This document shows positions 1-5,692 of a stretch of 6,888 nt of DNA, in pieces; position 1 is the first letter of the stretch; each line of letters begins with the position of its first letter. The notes under the pieces are model-generated. The model saw only the letters and a list, made by a program, of their open reading frames with translations, did not search any database and was not told the origin of the DNA. The stretch is from Wolbachia sp. (GTDB taxonomy: Bacteria; Pseudomonadota; Alphaproteobacteria; Rickettsiales; Anaplasmataceae). The position numbers and the translations under genes were made by a program. The DNA lies in NCBI GenBank assembly GCA_028803175.1, contig JARBCG010000065.1, forward strand, positions 1 to 6,888, given 5' to 3'.

Positions 1-1
1 A

Positions 2-366
2 CAGATTAAGTACAGATATAGAATACTTACAGGTCAAACAACAGTGCGTAGCAAAGAAATTATCAGGGAAGTATGTACTGCAAACTATGTAGATATAATA
101 AGATGTAATATTACTCCTGACCATATGCTAATCTCTATGTCTCCCAGCATGATACTATCTAAGTTGATACAGTATATTAAGGGAAAGGGTAGTCACAAGT
201 TATTTTAAAAATTTAAATACTTAAGAAAAAGATATTTGGGTCAGCACCTTTGGCAAGAGGATACTTTGCTGTTACATTTGGCAATGTGAATTCTACAGAT
301 GTATAGAAGTATATCGAAGAACAATGAAGTCCTAATAGCTATTTTAATGATTTTAACATCGAGTTT
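2..366 (+). pseudogene. tnpA: Degenerate IS200-type Y1 transposase (tnpA), copy 1
   Basis: Reading from base 2 gives a recognisable TnpA_REP/IS200 transposase that starts inside the N-terminal 'KYRYRILTG' block and continues through 'SKEIIREVC', 'QYIKGKGS' and 'KRYLGQH-W'. In intact relatives this enzyme is a single-strand HUH endonuclease that moves the element through a 5'-phosphotyrosine intermediate. This copy is dead. There is a TAA at 206-208, a one-base loss near 253-254, a TAG at 304-306 and a TGA at 325-327. The HUH motif, normally of the form 'DHxHML', reads 'DHML' at 119-130, so the second His is missing. The catalytic-Tyr helix 'KYIEEQ' is still visible with its Tyr codon at 310-312. 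The N-terminus is cut by the window edge. Family identification is confident; the exact element name is unknown. Confidence 0.88.
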
Positions 367-401
367 AAAATTCATAATCTACTTTACATGCGTTTTTTTT
401 A

Positions 402-423
402 ACCACCAGCTTTATCTGGTTGT
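402..423. repeat. Probable IS right-end hairpin, copy 1
   Basis: An 8-bp imperfect stem (ACCACCAG / CTGGTTGT, one mismatch) encloses a 6-nt loop downstream of the dead transposase. The same stem occurs in copy 2 at 3313-3334. The stem bases are identical in both copies, while two of the six loop bases differ. IS200/IS605 elements carry subterminal hairpins that TnpA recognises, so this is the likely right-end hairpin. A T8 tract precedes rather than follows it, so it does not look like a plus-strand terminator. Confidence 0.45.
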
Positions 424-432
424 ATTTGATAT

Positions 433-815
433 GAAGGATATAAGAATCGAGAAATCAATGGTAGATCTTCAAAAAATTGCAAAAGAAATTGGTGGTTTTT
501 CAGGAGCTGGTCTAGAACGTTTAGTAAATGAAGTAAAACTTTATGTTGTAGGAAGGACTAAAACAAAAAACACAGTGGAACTTACAATGGATGATTTTGA
601 CAATGTACTTAAAAAGCTTAAGAGTGAAATTCAAAAGCCTAAGAACTTAGGAATAAAAATGTGGAGTCGGTAATAATGATGTTACAGCAATTTATGAATC
701 AAGAAAGGGATCCTGTTGTACTTCCTAGCGTTTGAGTTTGTAGTAAATAAAGAAAGCTGTTTAACTATCATTCATAAAAAAATACATAAAGCAACGGCTA
801 CTACCTTTTAAAGTT
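433..815 (+). pseudogene. Relic of a second FtsH-like AAA+/M41 protease gene
   Basis: From 433 to 673 a frame encodes the C-terminal helical lid of an AAA+ ATPase, with 'KIAKEIGGFSGAGLERLVNE' and 'TMDDFDNVLKKL'. These align with the FtsH segment '[20 protein letters not shown]...[12 protein letters not shown]' encoded at about 2050-2180. The Walker A/B portion is gone, and the open frame is fused upstream to IS-derived codons from 299. After the stop at 671-673, other frames still hint at an M41 protease part: 'VTAIYES' near 680-705 where FtsH has 'LTAYHEAGH', then 'IHKAT' near 783-797 where FtsH has 'DPIHKAT'. The lid match is clear; the M41 part is weak and is inferred from residue order. 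The simplest reading is an ftsH paralogue whose 5' part was lost when the IS arrived and whose 3' part has decayed. A lid from another AAA+ protein is the alternative. Confidence 0.6.
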
Positions 816-1003
816 TATAGTTTTTATAGTTATTGACTTGAAGCTTTTTTATTTTTACCAGTAATAAAAGATGAAAAAGTGCTTGCTTATTCATATGAAA
901 ATCACAATAGTAAGGATGTCAATAATAATAAAGTTCAATGTATTATTAATAGCATATTAATAGAAAGTTTGGTAAGCTTAACTGACATTTAATTAGAAGT
1001 TCG
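816..1003. other. Gene-free leader upstream of ftsH
   Basis: No complete gene is visible here. A 52-codon open stretch at 837-992 ends in TAA just before ftsH but has no ATG and is AT-driven. It could be the last trace of the protease relic or chance. A TTGACT hexamer at 833-838 resembles a -35 box, but no good -10 follows at the right spacing, so I do not call a promoter. The ftsH promoter should lie in this stretch or in the relic before it. Confidence 0.4.
995..999 (+). promoter_or_regulatory. Weak ribosome binding site of ftsH
   Basis: The bases AGAAG end four bases before the ATG at 1004. The spacing is short and the match to the anti-Shine-Dalgarno sequence is partial. The ATG is nevertheless supported by the FtsH N-terminus that follows (a charged start leading directly into the first membrane helix). 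Confidence 0.35.
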
Positions 1004-2836
1004 ATGAAAAAGTTTTTAGAAGGTTTATTAATCTGGTTAGTCATTATTATTCTTATTTCGGTTGTTTATATTCAATTTAGTGGAAATTTTAGCAAAAGTA
1101 AAACAACCATACCTTTTTCAGAATTTTTAAGCAGGCTAGAAAATAACGAAATAGAAAATGTTGTTATAAAAAACCAGAGTATTGAAGGCAAATTTAGGGA
1201 TGGCTTAAGTTTTGATTCAAGTGGTGTTATATATAATGACCTAATAAAAAATTTACATGATAGTAAAGTTCAATTCTCCTTTTCAACTGGAGATTCTGTA
1301 ATTAGTATAGTGGGTGGGATACTTATTTCATGGATTCCAACTTTTATCTTTGTTGGATTATTGTTATTTTTTTTAAAGCAAACACAAGCAGGTGGTAATA
1401 GAACCATAAGTTTTGGTAAGTCAAGGGCAAGACTCATGACAAGCGGAAAAAGAGTAACATTTGATGATGTTGCAGGTATTGATGAAGCGAAAGAAGAATT
1501 AGTGGAAATTGTTGATTTCCTAAAACAAAGGCAAAAGTTTCAAGTATTAGGTGGAAAAATACCAAAAGGTTGTCTATTGATTGGCTCTCCCGGAACTGGT
1601 AAAACTCTTCTTGCTCGTGCAATTGCAGGTGAAGCTAACGTGCCGTTTTTTAGCATTTCTGGATCTGATTTTGTTGAAATGTTTGTGGGTGTTGGTGCGA
1701 GTCGTGTTCGTGATATGTTTGATCAAGGCAAGAAAAACGCTCCTTGCATAATTTTTATAGATGAAATAGATGCTGTGGGTAGACATCGTGGTATTGGTCT
1801 TGGTGGTGGCAACGACGAAAGAGAACAAACGTTAAATCAGCTATTGGTTGAAATGGACGGCTTTGAATCCAATGAAGGTGTGATAATCATTGCTGCGACT
1901 AACCGTCCTGATGTTTTAGATCCAGCGCTCCTTAGACCTGGTCGTTTTGATCGCCAAATTACTATTTCTTTGCCAGACATAAATGGCCGTGAGAAGATAT
2001 TAAATACACATATAAAGAAGATATCTATAGCGCCTGATGTAAATGTTAAAACAGTTGCAAGAGGAACACCAGGTTTTTCAGGAGCTGATTTAGCAAATTT
2101 AGTGAATGAATCAGCGCTTATTGCTGCAAGAAGAAATAAAAAAGTTGTAACTATGGACGATTTTGAATACTCGCGTGATAAGGTGATGATGGGTGTGGAA
2201 AGACGATCTTTAATGATGACAGAAGAGGAAAAAGAACTTACTGCATATCATGAAGCAGGTCATGCGATCATTGCTGTTAATATGCCGGCCTCTGATCCTA
2301 TACACAAAGCAACAATTATTCCACGTGGCAGAGCTTTAGGTTTAGTTATGAGATTGCCAGAAACTGATAGAGTTTCTCATACAAGGGAAAAGATGATAGC
2401 GGATATAACAGTTGCAATGGGTGGAAGAGTGGCAGAAGAATTGGTCTTTGGTTATGATAAAGTTACAAGTGGTGCATCTTCAGATATCAAACAAGCATCT
2501 GATCTATCGCGTGCTATTATAACAAAATGGGGTATGAGTGACAAAATAGGTCTAGTGTACCACAATCGAGAACAAAATGTACATGGTTCCGATATCATTT
2601 CTGAGGATACATTAAAGCTTATAGATGAGGAAGTGAAACAAGTTATCTCTTCTTGCTATGAAAAAGCAAAAGGTATTTTAACTAAGCATAGAAAAGGCTT
2701 AGATCTTATTGCTAAAAATCTACTAGAGTTTGAAACTTTAACAGGCGATGAAATAAAAGATGTATTGAGTGGTAAAAAAGTTTCTAGAGATGAAAATAAA
2801 AGTGATGAAGAAGTAAAAAAGTCTTCTCTCTATTAG
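1004..2836 (+). CDS. ftsH: ATP-dependent zinc metalloprotease FtsH
   Basis: This is a complete 610-residue FtsH, a membrane-anchored hexameric AAA+ protease that extracts and degrades misfolded membrane proteins and short-lived regulators. In order it has TM helix 1 (about 7-25), a periplasmic domain (about 28-100), TM helix 2 (about 104-124), the AAA+ domain and the M41 peptidase domain. Walker A is GSPGTGKT (194-201). The aromatic pore loop is Phe227-Val-Gly. Walker B ends in Asp253-Glu254. The second region of homology contains RPGRFDR (311-317) with the arginine fingers. The zinc site is HEAGH (416-420), with the third ligand Asp494 in 'GASSD'. All catalytic residues are present, so the protein should be active. 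It is somewhat shorter than E. coli FtsH because the C-terminal tail after residue 590 is a short charged stretch. It appears to be transcribed alone: a protease relic lies upstream and a hairpin plus an IS remnant downstream. It is the only undamaged gene between the two IS copies. Confidence 0.98.
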   Translation: MKKFLEGLLIWLVIIILISVVYIQFSGNFSKSKTTIPFSEFLSRLENNEIENVVIKNQSIEGKFRDGLSFDSSGVIYNDLIKNLHDSKVQFSFSTGDSVISIVGGILISWIPTFIFVGLLLFFLKQTQAGGNRTISFGKSRARLMTSGKRVTFDDVAGIDEAKEELVEIVDFLKQRQKFQVLGGKIPKGCLLIGSPGTGKTLLARAIAGEANVPFFSISGSDFVEMFVGVGASRVRDMFDQGKKNAPCIIFIDEIDAVGRHRGIGLGGGNDEREQTLNQLLVEMDGFESNEGVIIIAATNRPDVLDPALLRPGRFDRQITISLPDINGREKILNTHIKKISIAPDVNVKTVARGTPGFSGADLANLVNESALIAARRNKKVVTMDDFEYSRDKVMMGVERRSLMMTEEEKELTAYHEAGHAIIAVNMPASDPIHKATIIPRGRALGLVMRLPETDRVSHTREKMIADITVAMGGRVAEELVFGYDKVTSGASSDIKQASDLSRAIITKWGMSDKIGLVYHNREQNVHGSDIISEDTLKLIDEEVKQVISSCYEKAKGILTKHRKGLDLIAKNLLEFETLTGDEIKDVLSGKKVSRDENKSDEEVKKSSLY

Positions 2837-2886
2837 ATTGAGTTTATGTAGTGAGTTTGGTAAGTTAACACCATCACCTTAAGGCA

Positions 2887-2915
2887 AACACTTTAGTATG
2901 ATATACTTTAGTGTT
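2887..2915. terminator. Hairpin 50 bp after ftsH, possible terminator
   Basis: The arms AACACTTTAGTAT and ATACTTTAGTGTT form a stem of 6 bp, a TT/TT internal mismatch and 5 bp around a 3-nt loop (GAT). It lies between the ftsH stop and the start of IS copy 2. No U-run follows immediately, so it may act as a 3' processing or stability hairpin rather than a classical intrinsic terminator. Because it ends about 12 bp before the IS homology starts, it could also be an insertion target or an old element end. Confidence 0.4.
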
Positions 2916-2927
2916 GGACTACTTTAA

Positions 2928-3280
2928 TATAGAATACTTACATGTCAAACAACAGTGCTTAGCAAAGAAATTATCAAGGAAGTATGTACTGCAAACTACG
3001 TAGATATAGTAAGTGGTAGTATTACTCCTGAACATACACTAATCTCTATGTCTCCAAGCATGGAGCTATCTAAGTTTGTACAGTATATTAAGGGAAAGAG
3101 TAGTCACAAGTTATTCCAAAAATTTGAACACTTAAAAAAAAGATATTTGGGGCAGCACATTTGGTAAGAGGATACTTTGCTGTTACATTTGGCGATGTGA
3201 ATTCTACAGATTTACAGAAGTATATTGAAGAACAAGGAAGTCCTAATAGCTATTCTAATGATTTTAACATCAAGTTTTAA
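2928..3280 (+). pseudogene. tnpA: Degenerate IS200-type Y1 transposase (tnpA), copy 2
   Basis: The frame runs through 'SKEIIKEVC', 'QYIKGKSSHKLF' and 'KRYLGQHIW', then stops at TAA (3165-3167). A one-base shift at 3164/3165 restores the family sequence 'RGYFAVTFGDVNSTDLQKYIEEQ', ending at TAA 3278-3280. The catalytic Tyr codon is at 3221-3223. The HUH motif is reduced to 'EHTL' at 3030-3041, where relatives have 'EHxHxL'; one hydrophobic residue and one His codon are missing, as in copy 1. The first codons are also missing: a TAA lies in frame immediately upstream of the 'YRILT' block. A 70-codon open frame from 2955 exists but is only the middle of this broken gene. Confidence 0.9.
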
Positions 3281-3921
3281 AACTCATAATCTGCTTCACA
3301 TACGTTTTTTTTACCACCAGATTTAGCTGGTTGTAATTGATATAAACTATAACAGAAAAATGCAAAATTAGTAAAAGCTAGAGTTGACAAAAGACATATA
3401 CCAACACCTCTTGACAGAGGTAAGTCAAATGCTATAGCAACACAAAACATACATATAACCCACACTGGCTACCATATACCCAGTATATTTTGGATTTGGA
3501 CTGGCTTTCGCTACATTTTCTAATAAAACTTTTTTCACATTATCACATTTAAAATAAATGGCTAGCTCTAATAGAGTACAGTATCCATCCACAAAAAATT
3601 TTAGTTTATTTGACTCTTTGTGATTTTGAAATATCATGTATCTTATTTCAAATTTATAACTTATATTAAAGTTATTACGTTTCCATTTTGCAAATTAATC
3701 TGGAGAGTTCTGCTCAACATATTTTTGAATTTGTAGTAGAATACTTTTTTGGTTAAAATCTATGCATGTAGTAAATTTATCATTTTTGCTGTTATTTACC
3801 TTTCTTTCGTCAGTTTCTGTTTGCTTATTAATATTATCACTTTCCACTTGACTTGTGGATTTTCTACAATAAGTCTATCTAATGCTTTAAATAGGTCGTA
3901 TGGGTCTAACTTTTAGATCAT
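3277..3921 (-). pseudogene. Broken ankyrin-like protein gene with C-terminal membrane segments
   Basis: The minus strand carries a gene relic in three pieces. From ATG at 3921-3919 it reads Met-Ile-stop (TAA 3915-3913), then 'KLDPYDLFKALDRLIVENP'. A frameshift near 3855 leads to a hydrophilic stretch ending in 'QIQKYVEQNSPD' and a TAA at 3697-3695. The same frame continues with 'DGYCTLLELAIYFKCDNVKKVLLEN', which has the spacing of one ankyrin repeat, and then 'KYTGYMVASVGYMYVLCC'. A second frameshift between 3425 and 3480 leads back to the first frame, 'AFDLPLSRGVGICLLSTLAF', giving a second hydrophobic segment. The last 22 codons (3343-3277) lie in the IS copy 2 tail. Ankyrin proteins are abundant in Wolbachia and are often thought to act on the host. 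The single repeat makes the family call moderate. The two frameshifts offset each other, but the stops rule out a full product. Confidence 0.62.
3313..3334. repeat. Probable IS right-end hairpin, copy 2
   Basis: This is the same 8-bp imperfect stem as in copy 1 (ACCACCAG / CTGGTTGT) with loop ATTTAG. It also lies inside the last codons of the minus-strand ankyrin-like relic, encoding the 'QPAKSGG' part of that frame. Its position downstream of the transposase fits an IS200/IS605 right end. Confidence 0.45.
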
Positions 3922-4054
3922 ATTATTTACTTTAAATTAAGAAATATTTAACCTTATAATATTTTATTATAAAGAAATTAAGAGATATATAATTTTCTTT
4001 ACTAAAAATTTTCTATCATTTTAATTTACTAGTTTTAGTAATAAGATTTTTATA

Positions 4055-4066
4055 GACTTATAAGTC
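4055..4066. promoter_or_regulatory. Perfect 12-bp palindrome upstream of the hydrolase gene
   Basis: GACTTATAAGTC is a perfect dyad ending 43 bases before the ATG at 4110. The size and placement would suit a dimeric repressor or activator site, but no regulator is known and the genome background is AT-rich. This is a candidate only. Confidence 0.2.
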
Positions 4067-4099
4067 GGTGCTAAATTAAATACGTATATTACATAGATT

Positions 4100-4103
4100 A
4101 GGA
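4100..4103 (+). promoter_or_regulatory. Ribosome binding site of the hydrolase gene
   Basis: AGGA, followed by AAGAGA and then the ATG at 4110, gives a purine-rich Shine-Dalgarno region with 6-nt spacing. It is the best ribosome binding site in the window and fixes the start of the hydrolase. Confidence 0.65.
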
Positions 4104-4109
4104 AAGAGA

Positions 4110-4754
4110 ATGATTGAAATTAAAGGCCCAGAAATTTCTGAAGGTGGAAATAAAAAAAATCTGATTGTTTTTTTACATGGTTGGGGCTCAAGTGGCGATA
4201 ACTCTATTCATCTACTCAAAGTCATGAATAAGTTCTTGCCCGATTCGCACTTTGTAGCTCCCAATGCTCCATTTATGAGAGAAATAGGAGATGGTTATCA
4301 ATGGTTTAGTTTAGGAGATCGTAGTGAAGAAGCGCTATATAATGGAGTAAAAAATGCTGCATCGATTGTGAGTCACTTTATTGATACAAAGTTAAAAGAA
4401 CTTAACTTAAACGATACACAACTTTCCTTAGTTGGTTTCTCTCAAGGGGCAATGCTTGCAATACATACAACTCTTACTCGCATGCAAACTTGCGCATCAG
4501 TCGTTGCATACTCCGGTAGATTCCTTTTACCTGCTAAAGTTGTACCAGAGATTAAGTCAAAATCCAATATATGTTTGATTCATGGCGATGCCGACGATGT
4601 TGTACCTTTTTCGTCTCTTGATTTAGCAGTTAGAGCTCTTAGAGAAAATGGAATAAATGCTGAAGGGCATCCTATTCACTCATTAGGGCATATAATTAAT
4701 GATGAAGGAATAAAATTAGGTGTAGAATTTATCAAGAAAAACTTTAAAGATTAA
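4110..4754 (+). CDS. Alpha/beta-hydrolase, phospholipase/carboxylesterase (acyl-protein thioesterase) family
   Basis: This is a complete 214-residue soluble hydrolase, the normal length for the family. The oxyanion region is 'LHGWGSSGDN' (22-31). The nucleophile Ser111 lies in the elbow GFSQG (109-113). The acid is most likely Asp162 in 'HGDADDVVP' (158-166), and the base is His193 in 'LGHIINDEG' (192-200). The triad is therefore complete. Family members hydrolyse carboxylic esters, lysophospholipids or S-acyl protein thioesters; the true substrate cannot be read from the sequence. There is no signal peptide, so it should be cytoplasmic. A good ribosome binding site precedes the ATG. It is followed by a 77-bp palindrome and then the SDR gene in the same direction, 119 bp away, so co-transcription is possible but not shown. 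Confidence 0.92.
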   Translation: MIEIKGPEISEGGNKKNLIVFLHGWGSSGDNSIHLLKVMNKFLPDSHFVAPNAPFMREIGDGYQWFSLGDRSEEALYNGVKNAASIVSHFIDTKLKELNLNDTQLSLVGFSQGAMLAIHTTLTRMQTCASVVAYSGRFLLPAKVVPEIKSKSNICLIHGDADDVVPFSSLDLAVRALRENGINAEGHPIHSLGHIINDEGIKLGVEFIKKNFKD

Positions 4755-4774
4755 TTTTATTTGAACGAGTAAGT

Positions 4775-4851
4775 TGTCATCAGAATAGCAGACACTTGAA
4801 TCTAAGGATTTTTTAAACAACTAGATCATATGGTCAAGCCATAGGATGACA
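4775..4851. repeat. Degenerate 77-bp intergenic palindromic repeat, Wolbachia type
   Basis: The ends TGTCATC (4775-4781) and GATGACA (4845-4851) are perfect inverted repeats, with an inner pair ATCTA/TAGAT (4800-4804 and 4822-4826). Internal text such as 'AGCAGACACT', 'GAATCTA', 'CTAGATC' and 'TCAAGC' follows, in order, the layout of the dispersed Wolbachia repeats that I recall as 'GTCATCCCAGT..GACACTGGAATC...CTAGATCCCAGTG..CTGGGATGACA'. Here the CCCAG/CTGGG arms have mutated. RNA from it could fold into a long hairpin and could work as a bidirectional terminator between the hydrolase and SDR genes. The dispersed-repeat identity is from memory. Confidence 0.6.
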
Positions 4852-4873
4852 GAAAAAGAAACGGTATAGCTGT

Positions 4874-5692
4874 ATGCGTTTATTTTGTTTTGGTTATGGT
4901 TATACAGCCAAGTCCTTATCAAAAAAATTACTGGATTTAGGCTGGAAAGTTAGTGGTACTTCAAGAAGTAAAGGCGTACAGAACATCAATATATTTAATT
5001 ACGATGAAGTGAATACAGATATATTAAAAACTGCAACACATGTTTTAACCTCTATTCCACCAGAAAGCGATAATGTTTTGGAGAAATATGGTGACTATCT
5101 TCAAGGCATCAAATGGCTGGGCTACCTATCTGCAACTAGTGTTTATGGTGACCACTCTGGTAGTTGGGTCACTGAAGAATCTGAAGTAAAACCTATAGAA
5201 AGCAGAGGAGAAAATCGTTTAAAGTTTGAAAAAAAGTGGCTAGACAGTAAACTTCCTGTACATATTTTCCGTCTAGCTAGCATATACGGCCCTGGTAGAA
5301 ATGCATTAATTGACTTAAAACTTGGCAAAGCAAAAAATATACAAAAGGAAGGACATTTTTTCTCCAGAATTCACGTTGAAGATATAGCAAACATCCTGCT
5401 TTCCTCTATGCAAAACACAAAACCAGGTGAAATATACAATTGCGCAGATGACTTACCCGCTACGCAATCTGAGATAATAACATATGCAGCTAAGCTTTTA
5501 AATATAAATCCTCCAGAGCAAATTGAAGTTTCTTCTTTAACTGATTATGCACAGAGTTTTTATTTAGGGTCGAAAAAAGTGAGTAATGCCAAAATTAAAC
5601 AAGCCCTCAATGTATCCCTAACTTATCCTGACTATAGAGTTGGGCTAGAGGGTTTATTATCTACACTAATTTACCTTTTCTTCTTTTATTAA
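4874..5692 (+). CDS. Atypical SDR-fold NAD(P)-dependent epimerase/dehydratase-like protein (YeeZ-like)
   Basis: This is a complete 272-residue extended-SDR protein. The Rossmann nucleotide-binding loop is GYGYTA (7-12). 'YLSATSVYGDH' (84-94) is the usual beta-strand with active-site Ser/Thr. 'RLASIYGPGR' (133-142) and 'SRIHVEDIA' (164-172) are the C-terminal substrate-side motifs. The final 'SKKVSNAKIKQAL...YPDYRVGLEGLL' is typical of the YeeZ-like subgroup. The classical YxxxK pair is not seen where expected; the segment reads 'SRGENRLKFEKKW' (110-122), which resembles the non-canonical form of that subgroup, so catalytic activity is uncertain. The substrate is unknown. No strong ribosome binding site precedes the ATG. 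The last 9 codons or so overlap a minus-strand small gene, and the hydrophobic tail 'LIYLFFFY' comes from that overlap. Confidence 0.88.
   Translation: MRLFCFGYGYTAKSLSKKLLDLGWKVSGTSRSKGVQNINIFNYDEVNTDILKTATHVLTSIPPESDNVLEKYGDYLQGIKWLGYLSATSVYGDHSGSWVTEESEVKPIESRGENRLKFEKKWLDSKLPVHIFRLASIYGPGRNALIDLKLGKAKNIQKEGHFFSRIHVEDIANILLSSMQNTKPGEIYNCADDLPATQSEIITYAAKLLNINPPEQIEVSSLTDYAQSFYLGSKKVSNAKIKQALNVSLTYPDYRVGLEGLLSTLIYLFFFY

Larger units (their letters stand above)
1..432 (+). mobile_element. IS200/IS605-type element remnant, copy 1 (left end outside window)
   Basis: This is the first of two direct copies; bases 17-432 align without large gaps to 2928-3343, with about 42 differences by hand count (about 90% identity). 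It contains a dead Y1 transposase gene followed by a short non-coding tail with a hairpin (402-423). The right boundary is placed at about 432, where similarity to copy 2 stops and a different gene relic begins. The left end lies outside the window, so the left-end hairpin cannot be judged. The element carries no TnpB/IscB-like accessory gene in the visible part. Confidence 0.8.
2928..3343 (+). mobile_element. IS200/IS605-type element remnant, copy 2 (left end missing)
   Basis: This is the second direct copy. Similarity to copy 1 starts abruptly at 2928 within the transposase N-terminus, so the left end and the first transposase codons are absent here. It ends at about 3343, after the shared hairpin. 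It is less decayed than copy 1, with fewer stop codons, but has the same HUH loss and the same frameshift. Beyond 3343 the sequence belongs to a different, minus-strand gene relic. Confidence 0.82.
3922..4109. other. AT-rich spacer between divergent genes
   Basis: This spacer separates the minus-strand ankyrin-like relic from the plus-strand hydrolase gene and should contain the hydrolase promoter. No convincing -35/-10 pair stands out in the very AT-rich background. Two symmetrical motifs are visible: a 9-bp inverted repeat (TTACTAAAA at 3999-4007 and TTTTAGTAA at 4033-4041), which could be chance in such sequence, and a perfect 12-bp palindrome at 4055-4066. Confidence 0.4.

Noticed and set aside
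391..423. T8 tract plus hairpin in IS copy 1 as an intrinsic terminator
   Set aside because: The T-run precedes the hairpin on the plus strand, the wrong order for plus-strand termination. On the minus strand the run is A, so neither strand fits.
837..992. Open stretch of 52 codons just upstream of ftsH as a leader gene
   Set aside because: It has no ATG and only an internal GTG. The composition is AT- and Asn-rich and I could not match it convincingly to M41 or any family.
1434..1828. Minus-strand open frames opposite ftsH
   Set aside because: They lie wholly inside the confident ftsH coding region, have no family features and are frame shadows.
17..3343. Composite transposon carrying ftsH
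   Set aside because: IS200/IS605 elements are not known to build classical composite transposons with inverted ends, both transposases are dead, copy 2 lacks its left end, and ftsH is a normal chromosomal gene.
3999..4041. 9-bp inverted repeat TTACTAAAA/TTTTAGTAA as a terminator
   Set aside because: The stem is nearly all A-T with a 25-nt loop and no U-run in position; this is expected by chance in this spacer.
5143..5328. Minus-strand open frame opposite the SDR gene
   Set aside because: It is a shadow of the SDR coding sequence with no recognisable motif.
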